Assembly (NCBI RefSeq): GCF_963675165.1
Contig: NC_087392.1
Coordinates: 2,557,001-2,621,000, forward strand
DNA from: Halichondria panicea
Lineage: Eukaryota > Porifera > Demospongiae > Suberitida > Halichondriidae
Reading direction: 5' to 3'
DNA length: 64,000 nucleotides
The translations under genes and the position numbers were made by a program. Below the pieces are notes generated by a model. The model was not told the DNA's origin. It ran no database searches and saw only the letters and a list, made by a program, of their open reading frames with translations. Shown here piece after piece: positions 1 to 13,510 of this stretch (the first letter of the stretch is position 1; the number at the start of each line of letters is the position of its first letter).

Positions 1-123
1 TTGGGATGTCCCTGCTGATCACAGCATTTTTACTCACTTGTATCGTACAAGCAAGAATACAAGCCTTCTTTTGTTATTACCACGTACCTGGACTGTATTA
101 ATATAAGAGAGTAGGTAACATTC

Positions 124-1197
124 ATGAGCAGTATGGCTGAGACAGAGCAAGTGCCCCTGTTGGTAAGTTTTGTTTTAATTCAAGCTAAAAAACACCAAAT
201 CTATTTATTTTGTTAACCTTTTTCTTAGGAAAATGTCAATGAAATGGCTCTATTTCCTCCTCCTTCATATCAACCCATGGCCAGTCTGCCAGAAGAGACA
301 AAGACAAAGGCAGAAGGTACTATTAAACCTGGTATACACATGTATTATATCATGTCACACACCTTGCCTATATATTTTAATATACATGTACCACAAGAAG
401 TTTCACATGTAAAACACCGTACACACACACATACTTCAGTGTATGAAGCAGACAAAGTGATTCCTCTTCCATCATATGACCAGTCTCAGAAGTACGAGCA
501 AGATGGAGTGCTGGAAATGGAGGAGGATGAAGAACCAGAACCTACACAGAGTCTGTCTGTTATGTCCAAACCTCCAGGAACATGCCTAGACTTCACAATG
601 TTTTTCTTATGTGAGTTACCTTAGTACATGTATGCTGTGTATGTATTTAGAAGGATATACCCCTTAGTATAGTATTATAGTACACCAAGAGCTATACTAC
701 ACATACCTGTGTGTTTCATATTGTAGTGTGCTGTTTCTTTGGACTGGTTGGTTTCATCTTTTCCATCTGTTTCGCATTTACCATTGCTGCTGAGTCCGGG
801 GCTCTGACAGGTCTCGGACTGGCTCTCATCTTCAAGCTCTTTGCGTTTGAGGTGATTATGGGAAGTTGTGTATAGAGTGTTTATGCTATTCACTTTCAGA
901 CCTATGACACTGTGAATTTCTATAATGGAAGCTGTGAGATGTACTATGGCACAACAGACCACACCAAGGAGCAGTGTATGAAGAGACTGTTCTACCTAAC
1001 TCGTCTGCTTTTCTGGTTCATGGGAATATTTGGTGGGTCTAGCATATACCCATAAATACTATTGCACTGCTAACTCCCATTTTGCTTACACAGGATTGTA
1101 CCTCTTCATCAAAGGGTTTCACCGATATGCAGCCTCACGAAAACTACGTATGCAGCTGGTAATCCAATCCCCAAGTGGTTCTGTGGACAGCAGCTAA
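124..1197 (+). CDS. NDFIP: NEDD4-family-interacting protein (NDFIP1/2-like)
   Basis: Six exons join in phase: 124-162, 229-316, 440-610, 727-851, 900-1032, 1094-1197, giving 219 residues. Seen: a PPSY motif at residues 24-27, an LPSY motif at about 52-55, an acidic stretch, then three hydrophobic segments near residues 93-116, 122-140 and 172-194, followed by a basic tail. This order (cytosolic PY motifs, then three membrane spans) and the GLGLALI and IKGFHRYA-type motifs are those of NDFIP proteins. Family knowledge: NDFIPs sit in Golgi and endosomal membranes and recruit and activate HECT ubiquitin ligases of the NEDD4 family through WW-PY contacts. The start at 124 is the first ATG of the frame and opens the short first exon. 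An ATTAAA lies 84 bp after the stop. The 3' end converges with RPB5. Confidence 0.88.
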
Positions 1198-1280
1198 ACC
1201 AGACATTCTGAATGAACAATGCATGTAACTGCAGTACATTAGTGTATACATGATATCCCTCAGTCTTCTGTTTACATATA

Positions 1281-1286
1281 ATTAAA
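1281..1286 (+). promoter_or_regulatory. Poly(A) signal ATTAAA for the NDFIP-like gene
   Basis: ATTAAA lies 84 bp after the stop codon in an AT-rich stretch, before the oppositely oriented RPB5 coding end. Confidence 0.5.
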
Positions 1287-1409
1287 ATACATGTGCTATT
1301 TGAAGCTCAGAATAATTTTCATTGTTAGCATAAATATTACAAACAACTTTGGAAGACAAAGCAGAGTAACAATTAACAGAAAAGGAACAGCATACAAAAG
1401 TGAGCAATC

Positions 1410-2267
1410 TTACTGGACTAGTCTGTATGTGACGTATCTCCCAGCTGTTTCACTGGGCCTGGTGATCCGCACAACCTGTACGAAATATGACATAGTGAGA
1501 TTAACAGAAAGAAGAAGGTTACCTGGCCTCTCTTCAAGCCATAATATCGAGCTATGGGATCACTCTGTTGGATCCTGGGTAGTTGGTGCTCCTTCAACTT
1601 GTAGCGAGCAAGCAACTCCTTTTTCTCATCAGGTGTCATGACAACATGCTCTGGTACCAACTCGTGTGCTATGACATTAATCATCAGCTCAGCTTCTCGG
1701 AAAGTTTCTAGGGTATATTTGGGAGCCATGTCCACTAGTGACTGTTTGGCAGATGGCGTCATTCCAGTTTGAACCACAATAATTGCTCTGGAAATTTTTT
1801 CTTCCTGCATTCGTTGACAGTACCTGAATCAGAATAGTAAACAAGTGTGTGTGTGCACCGTCAATTTTACTGTTTGATGGTCTTGATTCCAACTTTGGCC
1901 TCTTCAGGAAAAAACACAAACATCTGATCTGTGTGGCCACACGTCAGTTTACACATATTGGAGCGGGTGGCTATGGTTTGTTTAATGGTCGTTACCTGTT
2001 GGATCATCATGGTGAGCAACAAGAATAGAAAGCTCGGCACGAGATGGCTTTCCTTCACTGTAAGTGTATGTACCGAATCCGATTGATCAGAGGGGAATTG
2101 TATTTAAAACTATATATATACCTGGGTCGATCTCCAAACACCCGCTTGAATTCGTCTAAAGTTTGATCCAGCTCATCCTGAGTTACCAAATAACCTCTAT
2201 CATGACACATCTGCATGATGGTCTTCCTTATTCTCCACAGATTATATGTCTCAACCTCGTCATCCAT
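1410..2267 (-). CDS. POLR2E: RNA polymerases I, II and III subunit RPABC1 (RPB5)
   Basis: Five exons on the minus strand: 2267-2122, 2057-1996, 1928-1871, 1823-1523, 1475-1410. They give 210 residues, the same length as human POLR2E. Seen: N-terminal domain beginning [16 protein letters not shown], then [14 protein letters not shown], then the conserved C-terminal assembly domain with [37 protein letters not shown] and the terminal RYVTYRLVQ. Family knowledge: RPB5 is shared by all three nuclear RNA polymerases and forms part of the lower jaw that contacts downstream DNA. No residue looks missing. It is followed on the same strand, 356 bp upstream, by the end of the Rab gene, and it converges with the NDFIP-like gene, with stops 212 bp apart. 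Confidence 0.97.
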
Positions 2268-2623
2268 GAGAACTGTCTATTAGTCGGTCAGCACTGGTTT
2301 ATCAGATCAGAGTGCACAGTTTAAAGAGTTTTTTGACCCAAGAGTTTTTTTGTTCATGTGAGTAGCCTCGATTATAGGCCGCTAATAAGCATTTCGGTAT
2401 ACATGTACATGTATAATTATGTCATGTTTATAATAATGTCCAGTGTTTTTGTTGCTTCAATCTCATCAATTCACAAAACATCACAACTTAGTAAATATAC
2501 GAGAAAAAAACATTGCATGTCAATCAGTACAAACAAGGGGATAATCTACATTCAAACATGCGAGGTTATAAAGAAATGCGAAGCAAGTAGTGGAACATCT
2601 AATGTAACTACGTATACTTGCCA

Positions 2624-3572
2624 CTAGCAACATCCACCACCACTATTCCCAGAAGATTGTTCATTCTTTTGTGTCAGCGAGACTGTATTTGGTTGTTTTG
2701 CAGAGCCACCACCCCCACCACTTGAGTGACTCTTTAGCTTCTTGTCGACGTGGGACTCACGAAGGGATTTAGCAAGCTGTAAAAACAACTCGTCAATGTT
2801 ATCAGAGTTTTTTGCAGATGTCTCCAGGAAGGGCATGTCATTCTCTGTCGCAAACTGCCTCCCCAGTTCTGCCTGAATTTCTCGGTCTGTTCGATCGCAT
2901 TTGTTGCCAATTAGTATCCGATGAACGCTATTCCCAGCATACCTCTCCACCTCAGAGAGCCACTCTGGGAGATTTCTAAACGAAGTGGCACAGCCAATGT
3001 CGTACACGAGAACAATGGCATCTGCACTCCGATAGTAGCTCTGTGTGATGGTACGAAATCGCTCCTGTCCAGCTGTGTCCCATATTTGAAGCTGTGAATG
3101 TACGAAACAAATCTTAATAAGGGAATTGATAGATGAAAATGAGTTTTGGCTTTTAATAATGTGATGCCCAAGTTCTAGTGTTTCTTTATGCATATCACCA
3201 GGAGTGTATACACTCCTGATATCGCATAAGTATACACTAAGTTTAATATTAACACTTAAATATTAGGAACACAAACAGTGAAATTACTTTCAATTCTAAA
3301 GACGCAACCACAAAGCACTGGGGCTATCAAAAGGAAGAGATTCTACAATAAAACATGCAGGATATTCTAGCACTACATAATAACATATTTGCACATACCT
3401 TTACAGCGCTACTCCCTATTTGTAGCGTCTTGATGCAAAAGTCAACTCCAATAGTGGGTATCCCGGCAGAAGTGAATATACCATCAGTGTATCGTCTAAC
3501 AATGCTTGTTTTCCCAACTCCAGCATCCCCAATCAATACTATCTTGAAGAGATAGTCGTATTCTGTATCCAT
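2624..3572 (-). CDS. RAB30: Rab-family small GTPase, Rab30-like
   Basis: Two exons, 3572-3399 and 3091-2624, give 213 residues. All nucleotide-binding motifs are present: P-loop GDAGVGKTS, switch I with TIGVDF, switch II WDTAGQERF, GNKCD in place of the usual NKxD context, and ETSAK. The protein ends in GGGCC, a double-cysteine geranylgeranylation signal. The segment LPEWLSEVERYAGN and the opening YDYLFKIVLIGDAGVGKT are closer to Rab30 than to Rab43 or Rab1. Family knowledge: Rab30 acts at the Golgi. A glycine/serine-rich linker precedes the prenylation site. It shares a 397-bp divergent promoter region with PCF11. The Rab call is secure; the subfamily is a by-eye judgement. Confidence 0.88.
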
Positions 3573-3969
3573 CTGAGGGAAAACAAAATAATACATGAGA
3601 GACACTTCAGTCACAGCCAAACCTAAAATCTTACATACAGTTACTAATTAAGACTATTAATAAACAGGGCTTAAAAACAACTCATACGTATTACAAGTAT
3701 TCACACCAAATAAAAAGCCAACCTACTTGTCTTTATGTCTTGAAGAGCATCCAAAAAGTTACTTGGTTTTCCTGATAAGACAGTATAGTACAGAATGGTT
3801 GGCTTGTCAAGTCAGCTCATGAACTGATGATTTCCGGTCACATGTGACGTTGACCTTTTGACCTTGGACACGTGAGCTATCTACCTGTCATTCTTCAAAA
3901 TGGCTGCCTGAAGTTGGATTCCTGTTGTCGAGTTATTCATCACTACTGGGTCTTTCAGTGGATGAAATT
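3573..3969. promoter_or_regulatory. Divergent promoter region between the Rab30-like gene and PCF11
   Basis: 397 bp separate the two start codons on opposite strands. No clear TATA box or initiator pair could be assigned by eye. An out-of-frame ATG at 3899 is followed at once by a stop, so PCF11 was started at 3970. Confidence 0.45.
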
Positions 3970-6900
3970 ATGGCTAAGCTGTCGAGTACTTCGGTTGAAA
4001 AGTCACTGAAGGCATTCAGCGCGTCCCTGGAAGACCTAACGTTCAATTCCAAGCCCATCATAGATGAGTTGACAAGATTCGCCGGGTCCTACAATCAACT
4101 TGCTCCTCAGGTGGTCCAGAGAGTAGAAGAGCATATTCTGGAGGTAGAATGGACACTTTTATGTAGCTATTCTTTTATTTTGTTGTGCAACTATAGTATA
4201 ACCTTTCATGTTCATATCAAAGCCACGTCTATTATTTGTGCTTGCCCGTGTATGTATATGGGAGAAATGCATAGGCTGTATTTGTTAATAATAAAAGTAC
4301 TGGCGAAATAGTGCAATTCTCTCAGTGTATAATGAAAGCAAAAAATAGCACTAATTTGTTTTTGTGTTTTGATTGGCAGGTTCGTCCTGATAAGAAGCTC
4401 CCTTCTCTCTACCTGCTTGATTCCATTCTCAAAAATGTCAAGGGAGAATATTTACAGTTGTTCTCAAAGAACATCGTTCATATTTTCTGTCACTGTTTTG
4501 AGAAATTGGTATGCCGAACTTATTATAATTATACGTATGTGCAGTAAATACATGTATGATTATGTATTCCACATACCTCTCTTGTGCACCGTACCCATAA
4601 GATCAGATTATTCCCCCCTCACAGGTCAATCCGGATTCCCGCAAAGCTCTGTACAAGCTCAGACTGACATGGCCTCAGTACATTGAGAATAGAAAGCTGG
4701 CACTTATTGACAAGCATGTGAAGGCCCTAGACCCAAACTGGCCAGTGACTGCTGTTCAAGAGGACCCTCCTAGCCCGACCATATTCGTAAATCCAAAGTT
4801 CTTAGAGGCGTGTAAAATCTAAATATCTGTGTATGGATGTACATGTATACTGTACCGTAGTCGATGTAAATACAGCACAACTCTAATTATGCAAATCTTT
4901 CGCCCATAATTATGTAGTACCATCATGTAAATTCATTTGTTTTGTGCATAGTCTCATGAACAAATAGGAATTTTTTTCTGGCGCTATAATTACAATAAGC
5001 ATTTGGGAATCCTACATTTAGTTGTACATAGGTTTGTGGTTTGTGTGTATAATATGATAATTGTATTTGTCAACATGAATTGATCATTATTTTGTTGTTC
5101 CTTTCCAACAGCCTTCTGGCAAAAGCAGTAGTGTACCCAACAAGACTAGTTCAAGAAACCATGATCCCATCCCTGTGAAGAATCGCTCATCTCCAAAGCC
5201 TACGATACCTGTCACTGTGGAAGTACCTTCCATTGAGGTAAGAATATGAATAGTTTGGTTTGTTACTTTCCATCTACATAATTAGAAGAAGAGTTCTCCA
5301 AGGAAAGTCCACAGCAAAAAAAAAGAAGTACAATTAACAATTCAAGAAAAACGGAAAAAATTGCTCCAAGAAAAAAAATCTCAAAGGATTAAGCAGCAAC
5401 AAGAAGCCCTGGGTCTTTCACCAGAGAGAAAGGTGAAGGAAATTGTAAGTTACACATGAGTTATAAAGGGGTGTACGTGTATATGAGCTGTCTATATCAG
5501 CCAATTAAAGAGATCTTGGCAACTGGTTTGTGGATAGCCAGTGGGAATGTTGGCAAATATGAAAGCTTTGATCTCAATCACTATTGTCATCTTCCTGCCA
5601 CTACAGAGGAGAGGAGGAGAAAGCTCTCGCACTCCCCCTAGGAGTCGTGACGTTAGTCCCCTCACAGTGCCCTCCCCTCGAGCCAGGAGTGCCAGCCCTC
5701 GCACTATGGCAGACAAAAATTCTGCTAGCACCACTAAGCTTTCAAGTCACCCTGGAAAGGTCAATACTGATACGAAAGAGGTAGGTCCATGTATACCGTC
5801 TTTGGTGTCACACACCTATATCTATGCTTCCTGAAGTGGTAATGATCATCGCGTCTACTTTTGTATAGGTAACCCCTCCACCTGAGAAACGGCCCAAGCT
5901 TGACCCTGACCAAGAGCACAACCCTGAGCCTAAACCAGTTGTCACTGACCCAAAAGAGGTGGCTAGCAATGAAACTGCTAAGATGGACACTGATGCTCCT
6001 AAGATGGACACCGGTGCTACATCATCTGCTGACATAGAACATAGGCCTCTCAAAGGGTCACATTTACAGTTGGACGATATTCCACCTGAGCTATTGCCTA
6101 AGCACCATGAGCTCATTCTAAAACAGGTGAGACCTTGGGAATACTAATGGCCTGGGAAGTGTATGCTACAAGTCCAAGGCAGTATTTCAGACGTCAAAAC
6201 ATTGGTACATCCTTTGCAGATACAGGCACAACTCAACAGTGGTAGTCTGAGTTCAGAACAGCACAGCACGCTCTGTAAGCAATTGGACCATCTCTATGAA
6301 CTACAAAACCAAAAAGAAATGAGCATAGCTAAGACCCAAAAGGATGCTGAACAGACAGTTGATAATAATGATAAACGTAGTGTTCCTTCAGACGAATTCA
6401 TTAGTTTATCTGGCACCAATTCTGATTTACCCTTTTTTGTTGATGCTCATGGTAGTAGTAGTAGTAATAATAATTCTGATTTCGGCCCCAATCAAGATAG
6501 TCACCATGACTACCGTGGTAGACCACGTCCACAGAACAGGTTCTATTCAAGGCGTCCACCTCAAGGTCCATACAGAGGGGACCCCAGACCACCGTTCAGA
6601 GGGAGACATAGACCACCATGGCCCAACAGGAGACCAAGAGGACCCTCTGGCCGTTACTTTAACGAGTTTGATGGACCACCCCCTCACATGGGCCGTGGAA
6701 GAGGTCGCATGATGTCTGGCCCACCCCCACCCAACTGGCAGGAATCACCACAAGGTGTCACTATACAATGTATTAAGTACTTTGATGTGCTGTATGTTGA
6801 ACTGTGTGTTGTAGGTGGAAGCTACCCTCCTCACGGATCTGCTCCACCCCCTTCGGTGGACGTCTCCAATCTTATCAACCAACTGGTAGGCTATGGTATG

Positions 6901-8661
6901 ATTCGATCAGATGGCAGCGCCAAGGGTCAAGATGTCAAGAGTGCTCCAGCTACTGTTCCTACTCTCAGCTTCACACCAGCTACCCTCAAACAGTTAGTAG
7001 ACACATTCTGTATGCGTGTGAAAATTATTAGCACATGTGGTCCATCCTTTAACTGTTGAATTCTGTCTGTCCACCTCTTCCAAAGTCCACACTTGTGCAT
7101 GCATTATGGTTAGATGCTTTTTGCTCCCCTCTAGGAGATACAGTGCTCTCATTGATGTGCTTCACGTTGGGGAGCAGTGTGGCACTTGTGGCATTCGGTT
7201 CTCAAGTAGCTCTAGTGAAGAGTATGAGAAACATCTGGACTGGCATTATAGTCTCAACAGGAGTGAGGGGCAAACTAACACCTCTCGAAACTGGTTTATC
7301 CATCCAGAGGTGAGTACACCCCTTTCACATTGTACACTTGTTTGGTTGCGTGCTCTGTCTAGCATGAAACACCATGTTTTTTTATGACCTGTTTGGCCAG
7401 ATGGATATAATTATTATTATTATTGTGCAAAGGAGTATCGATGGCCTTATACATGTGTTGCTTTATCCTTTACAGGACTGGCTCAAGTTTGAAGAGCTTT
7501 CAGAAGATTCTCAAGAGAAAGGTATAAGTGCATGTGTTGTGTTTCAGGCTAATATACTAGGGGGATAGTCACACGTACAGTGACAGTAGAGTGTATGCAT
7601 TGCCCACAATGTGTCTCTTTGCCATGCATTTTAATTGCTTTTGTACTGTGTGTAAACCATCCTGCCCACTATCCTGTTTCAATACATGTAGCTCATATAT
7701 GCATATACGTAACAGGTTACAGTGCATATACTTGACGCTGGACCTGTTATGTATTTTGTAAGTTTCCATGCATTCCTTTCGGATTAACTTATACCTTTAA
7801 CATTGTCCCCTCTATATGTATCTTCCTGGCAGAGGCCACACTGAAGCCCCCTGGTGAGCCCTTAGAAGAGGAGGAAGTGACAGCTTCTAGTGGAGAGGCA
7901 GTCAGTAGCTGCCTGGTACTTTTAGGGGAGGATAATGAGGTGTGTCTGTAGGTAGCGCAACTATGTTGACTAACAACACATCCAGCCATCACATTGGCTA
8001 TTGTACGTAGCACTCCCATATGCTGTAATCAGTAGCAACAATGTGATTAGTGAACCTTAAAATTACATTGATTTACTTAGTAACTTAGTAACTAGTAAGT
8101 TACCACTGGTAACAGCTGCCCACATAATTGCAAAGGTAATGGACTTTTCTGGTTCACTTAATAGGTGTGTACCATCTGTCAAGAGCCATTGGAACAATTC
8201 TGGGAAGAGGACTTGGAAGAATGGCACTATAAAGACGCAACTAGGATTCAATTATCAGGAAAGGTGACACATTAAATGTTTTTAACACAAGGCTGTATAT
8301 ACACAGTATACAAACTAAAGTTATTGTCCCTGCTGTTGGGGAACTCAAGGAGGGATTCTTACTGTTTGTAATTCGTTTCCTTTTCCCTGCAGCTCTATCA
8401 CACATTCTGCTTTCAAGATGCTAAAGAGGTAAAAAGTCATCACTAACTCACCAACACATGCATTATGCACCACTAATTAATATTCATCCCTGCTTGTGAC
8501 TGATATTTGATATCGTCAGTATACTATCCCCTTACAATGTTTGTTGTGGACACCTATAAACACACTGGGCACTGTAATGTCCCTTGCAGGACGACCTCAA
8601 TGCAAGCAACAACTCGGCGCAACCGTCAAGCCCTGAAGTGAAAGTACTGGACAGTCAGTGA
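3970..8661 (+). CDS. PCF11: Pre-mRNA cleavage complex II protein PCF11
   Basis: Fifteen exons: 3970-4143, 4380-4508, 4625-4786 (or a longer form), 5112-5237, 5286-5444, 5607-5780, 5869-6126, 6220-6754, 6815-6992, 7135-7309, 7476-7521, 7833-7939, 8165-8263, 8393-8428, 8590-8661; about 809 residues. Seen: an N-terminal CTD-interacting domain (SLEDLTFNSKP, YLLDSILKN, WPQYIENRKL), a lysine-rich charged segment, a region rich in RPP/RGR motifs, and two C-terminal zinc-finger motifs (CGTCGIRF..HLDWHY and CTICQEPLEQFWEEDLEEWH). Family knowledge: PCF11 binds Ser2-phosphorylated RNA polymerase II CTD and couples 3'-end cleavage to termination. It is shorter than human PCF11 (about 1,550 residues), mostly in the middle. 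The third-exon donor is ambiguous: reading through ends in a stop at 4820-4822 and gives a CID-only form of 166 residues. Confidence 0.93.
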
Positions 8662-9076
8662 ACAATTCAGGGCAATAGCTGCAACTTTTATTTATGGCTG
8701 TGTATTAATTTTGTACTTGTACTATAATTATTCATGCGTAATAATGAATTTCCCTTACAAAGTACAATGATGGTCACATCCTCTGACGCATAAGCCGTCA
8801 TAGTGATTGTGTAATAACTCAGGGGCTTACTCATTTTGACTGCCACCTTCTTCAAGGCCCGTCAAGAATCTCCTACTAGTAGTTCCTTGATGGGTATGAT
8901 CGTGTCTATCTGCTGTAAGTGTTGGAATAGCTAGCTTCTACCATCCATCTCTAGGACTAATGATTCACTGATCAAGTAAACCGGAGCTCTCAATTCGGAT
9001 AGCGTGTGTATTGTGATTGTCTGCTGACTAGCTACAGATCCCGATTGGTCGTTAATTGTAGTGCTAGAGCTGTAGC
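8662..9076. other. Intergenic spacer, PCF11 3' end to AFF 5' end
   Basis: 415 bp between two genes on the same strand. It holds the PCF11 3' UTR and the AFF promoter. No canonical AATAAA was seen, and no gene, repeat or clear motif was found. Confidence 0.5.
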
Positions 9077-12000
9077 ATGGAGTCTGATCACAGAAAGAGG
9101 TGAGTAATTCTTAAAAGTACAATAACATGACTGTATTAACAGTTTTGTCATACCAAATGATCCATGTATGTAAACTTAAGTGATAGTTATAGATGATGTC
9201 GATGGTGTTATACTTATTTTTACAGTTGGGATTTGCATCGGCAATAGCATTGCCGATGCAACCAATACCAGTTGAGACTATAATCATATTATCTTGTGGA
9301 ATGTTTTATCTTTCTGTCATCTTCTCCAGTCTATTTGGTTGTTTGTTGGGCGATGGTGGGTGGTGTATTTGTGAAACCTCTTAAGTTTCTTTCATGGCTT
9401 TAAAACACATTCTGTAGTCTGTGTATATGTGATTATGCATATGTGGGCACTTCATTCTCATGTGTGGTGAGATATGATCAACAAGTGAAAATTAATGGTT
9501 CCATAACTAACTGTCTCGGAAAGTGGTAGTTACGGGTCATTAACATGTGTCAGTTTCCAAAGAAACACAATAATTATAGACTCTTGTAGGCATCATTAGT
9601 TCCTAGCTGGTCTGTCCAACACTTTAAAACCTGTTGCATTCATTGTCTCAATGACATTAGCCTTCTCTCGCTTTAGTGGGAGCTTATTGACCTTATATGG
9701 CAATTCTGGTCTTCTATATAATAATAATTATGAGAGCAATGTACAGTACGTACATGTACTGACTCAGAAGTAGAATTGAAGTGAGAATTCTTCCCAAAAA
9801 ATACTTCCCAAAAATGTTACTTACTTGTTGGTATTTGCTTTTTCCTGCTTTAGTACTTACTTAGTACCATCTTAATTAATATTGCTAGTATGCCTGCAGT
9901 TTATGGTTTGCAGCGTTGCAAGCAGGACAACAGTTCAGGGTTGCTCCATTTCCCTTGTCTCTCTCTTTGATATCCTTTGTGACACTTGTATAAACTCTCT
10001 GTGAGCTGTAACACATTGAACCAATTGCTTGTCCCTCGTGCTAAAGGCACTTGAATAGCTAGAGATCCTCCAGGATAGAAGACACATACATGGTACTTAC
10101 AAATTGTGCTGCTTCTTTGAATATAAGGAAAGTTTATATTCACTGCATGTACATGTGGTTAGTAATCCATGTACTCACTCTGAAGTGGCTGTAGTGATTT
10201 TGCCCTTACTTGAATTATTTTTTTAATGCACATTTTTTGGCTAATTTAAAAGTGCTCTTTTCTAAGAAAAGCTCTCTGGTAGCTTAATTGTATTGTTATA
10301 CATACAAAGTAGTAGCTACACTATATATTCATTTGTGGAAAGTTTCACTTCCTCTGTTTGTTTTGGTTGGAGGCCTCCCCCACTAGACAAACAGGGGAAC
10401 TAACAGAAGCTGAAAAGAGTTTCAACATTCGTAATACAACCAAGCACACAGCTGTTATAATTATGTATACGATAGAGATTGTGTTTCATTGTTGCAGCTA
10501 TATAGTGACACTTAGTTCTGTCTGTAATAGTTGTGGTGCATTTGTATTCCAACCCTGTATAGAGTTACACTGTCTACAGCTATTCTCCTAGTGGGCTGAA
10601 TTCACTGTATTATGTGGGAGTTTGTACTTGTAAGCCATTCAAGCTCACTAATGGGGCTGTATCGCGTGCTGGCTGAGATTCTTTGTAAAACCAACCATCT
10701 GCTTTAATAAGAACTCTCCCCTCTTTGTTGATACCCAATGCTACAGTGTTCACATAGCAGGTAGCCATGGGATACAGTGCATGCAGCTGTGCCATAGTGT
10801 GATTATAGCTTGCCTTAATTGTTGTCATCCTCTGATGATCTCCTCGTCAAGTGTGTTTCCACTAAAGACTAGGCATGCTTGACTATTGTTGAGACTTGTC
10901 ACAAATGTGACTTTTAATGTGTGTAGTTATTCACACTCTGTAGCCACCATAGAGCAAATTAAACACTGCACTAACCTCTGATATAAGCTGATAGAAATGC
11001 ATGTTAATGCATGGTTTTTTGAGTGTGTATTGCATGCACACTGCTTTAAATAAACAATGTTGTTTAGCTCTTTTCTATCTAATGGTGCTTATGGTGATTT
11101 GATTGACCAGCTGTCATAGCCAAATAGTCAGTTCCTGTGGGATTTAGATTGCTACGTTTCCTTGGTCACCTAGCTACCTATCTATACGTGTAGTTTCAGC
11201 TTGTTGTCCAAGTTTAATAGTTAACTGTATTAATTTCCAGTTAATAATTCCATTTTTCCAATAATCAGAATCAGCTGATCATGATACGAGTGCATGACTG
11301 TATAATTAGTACTTGACAGTGTAAAGAGGCTACAGCATGTTGACTACTTATGAACTATTGTTCGCAAATGTGTAGTTGTGGGCTTGTACATTTATGTAAC
11401 ATTGTTTTTTTTCCCCACAATAGCAGTGTATAGTGAACTAGTCCCAGGTGTTTGTGGTGTGCTCTTATGTTTTGATAACAACCCAGCAGGTGCTGAGAAA
11501 TTGTTGAGAGGTCTTCGGGAACTGCTACTTTAGCAATTAAACTGTTGATCATAATAATTAAGTGTCACAATTGCTTTAATTTGTATACACACGTGCTATG
11601 TATGCATGTGTAGTCAAATTTACTTCTGCACAACATTCAGATCAAAGGAACTGGAACAACAAAAGAGAAGAAACATGCAGGTATAATAGGGTATGTGTCC
11701 TTTGAACTTTAACCCAGATATTACATAGCAAAATAGACACTCATCCTACTTTGAAGCCATAATACACCCTCACCGATTGTTGTGGCACTTTTGACATTCT
11801 TATAGCCATAATTATTATGCACTTCCTGTTAACCCACCGATGCTTGTAGGAGTTCTTGTTGCACCTTTGTGTATAGACTAGTCCACCCACTTGTTTGTCA
11901 GCATGCAAACACCTTTGTGTGTATATATATAGTCATATAGTGCCACATACAGGCTGGGAACTCAAACAGTAAACCACCACGAGAGCCTCTCTTTGGGAAG

Positions 12001-13478
12001 CCCATTGAGAAAAGGGGTGGTGACGACAGGATACAGGTAAACACTCGCTTTATGAACATTTGTACTTTAGTTGGTTAGTTCTGTGATAATACGTTCAGTT
12101 TACTGATCCAGCTATTGGTATTGCCCTGCTTGTCCTAACGGACACTGAATCTTTTTACTTCTAAACTGATACAACTGTATAATTATATATTTCAGCTGCT
12201 CAGTTCAACTCAGTCTGTTAGCAGCTTACATGCATGTATGTATATAGACTGTAATAAATTATCTGGGTTTGGTCTTACTGCTTTGCCGTTGAGTATCTTT
12301 TGTATTGTATTGTAGGAGATCCTTGGCAGCTACAGAAACTTCCCTTCAAACTGGGAAGCCCAGCAACGATGTTTGGGTGTGGCTGATTCCAACCCCAGCA
12401 CACCACTCGCTCTTAGCAAACAATCCAATCCTTTCAACTCTATCAGTACTGCCTCCTCGTTAACCAGTTCAAGTACAGGGGCTGCCTCGTCAAGACACCA
12501 GGTGGCCGAGCCCCCTACTGGGCAGTCAGTACCCTCCCTGAAGCGAGAAAAAGGCAGCAGGGCAAGCTCCAAGCTTCCCAAACCTGATTCTAGGACTAGT
12601 ACGGGGAGCACTGGCAAAGGGAAGGTGGTCAAGACTGAGGACAAACCTATATTACAAACCAACACACTTCTCGTTAAGAAGCCCAATAAAGCTGCTATTA
12701 AGCCGCACAAAGCTTCTCAGAAGAAGACCTCCCCAAGCAAAACATCTATTCGCAGTAAACCCAAGGTCAAAAAGTCACATTCAAGCTCACAACTTCATAC
12801 TTCATCTGACCTTCCTACATCTGAGCTCCACACTTCGACAATCTCCTCCCACAAACCCAAAAAGCATCTCAATAACGTTCCATCGACTGTACTACAAATG
12901 TCCTCCAGCCCTCTGTCGACTTACAACACGGCGGCATCTTCCATTAAGAGAGTCTCCAGTGCTGGTCCACTGTCTAGTAGGACTGAGGTTAAAATCGAAC
13001 CGACTGACGTGGCTAGTAAGGCAGCAAAGAAGAAAAAGAAAAAGAAGGTGAAGAAGGAATCTTCAGTTGTGGCACCTGTGGTTGCTGAGTCACTTGATGG
13101 TCATGTGATTGCTGAGTCTGCTCCCACCACCTCACTGAGAGTCCAACTGCCAAAACAGAAGAGACCTCTTGAGCTTCAACTTGTGGCCGATACACCTGTC
13201 AGTGTCAGTGAGGTAAATTGCTATATGTACATGTTTGGCAACGAGACAGCTAGTCAGTTGTCTGTAATGCATGTGCTAGCATTGTACATTGTTTACTTGT
13301 TAGTCATAGGATGTGCACCTGTGCCTTCTATGCAGGATACAACAATGGATGCTGAGAGTGTATCCACCATGCTCAAGGTATGCTGAACCGAATAATATTG
13401 TGTTACATATGTATGACATGTACATGTATACCTCACACGCAAACACACACACGCACACACGCACTCACACATAGCACA

Positions 13479-13510
<32 letters not shown>

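Noticed and set aside
12330-12710. 126-codon open frame on the minus strand
   Set aside because: It lies wholly inside AFF exon 4, whose plus-strand frame fits flanking splice sites and the AFF N-terminal motif.
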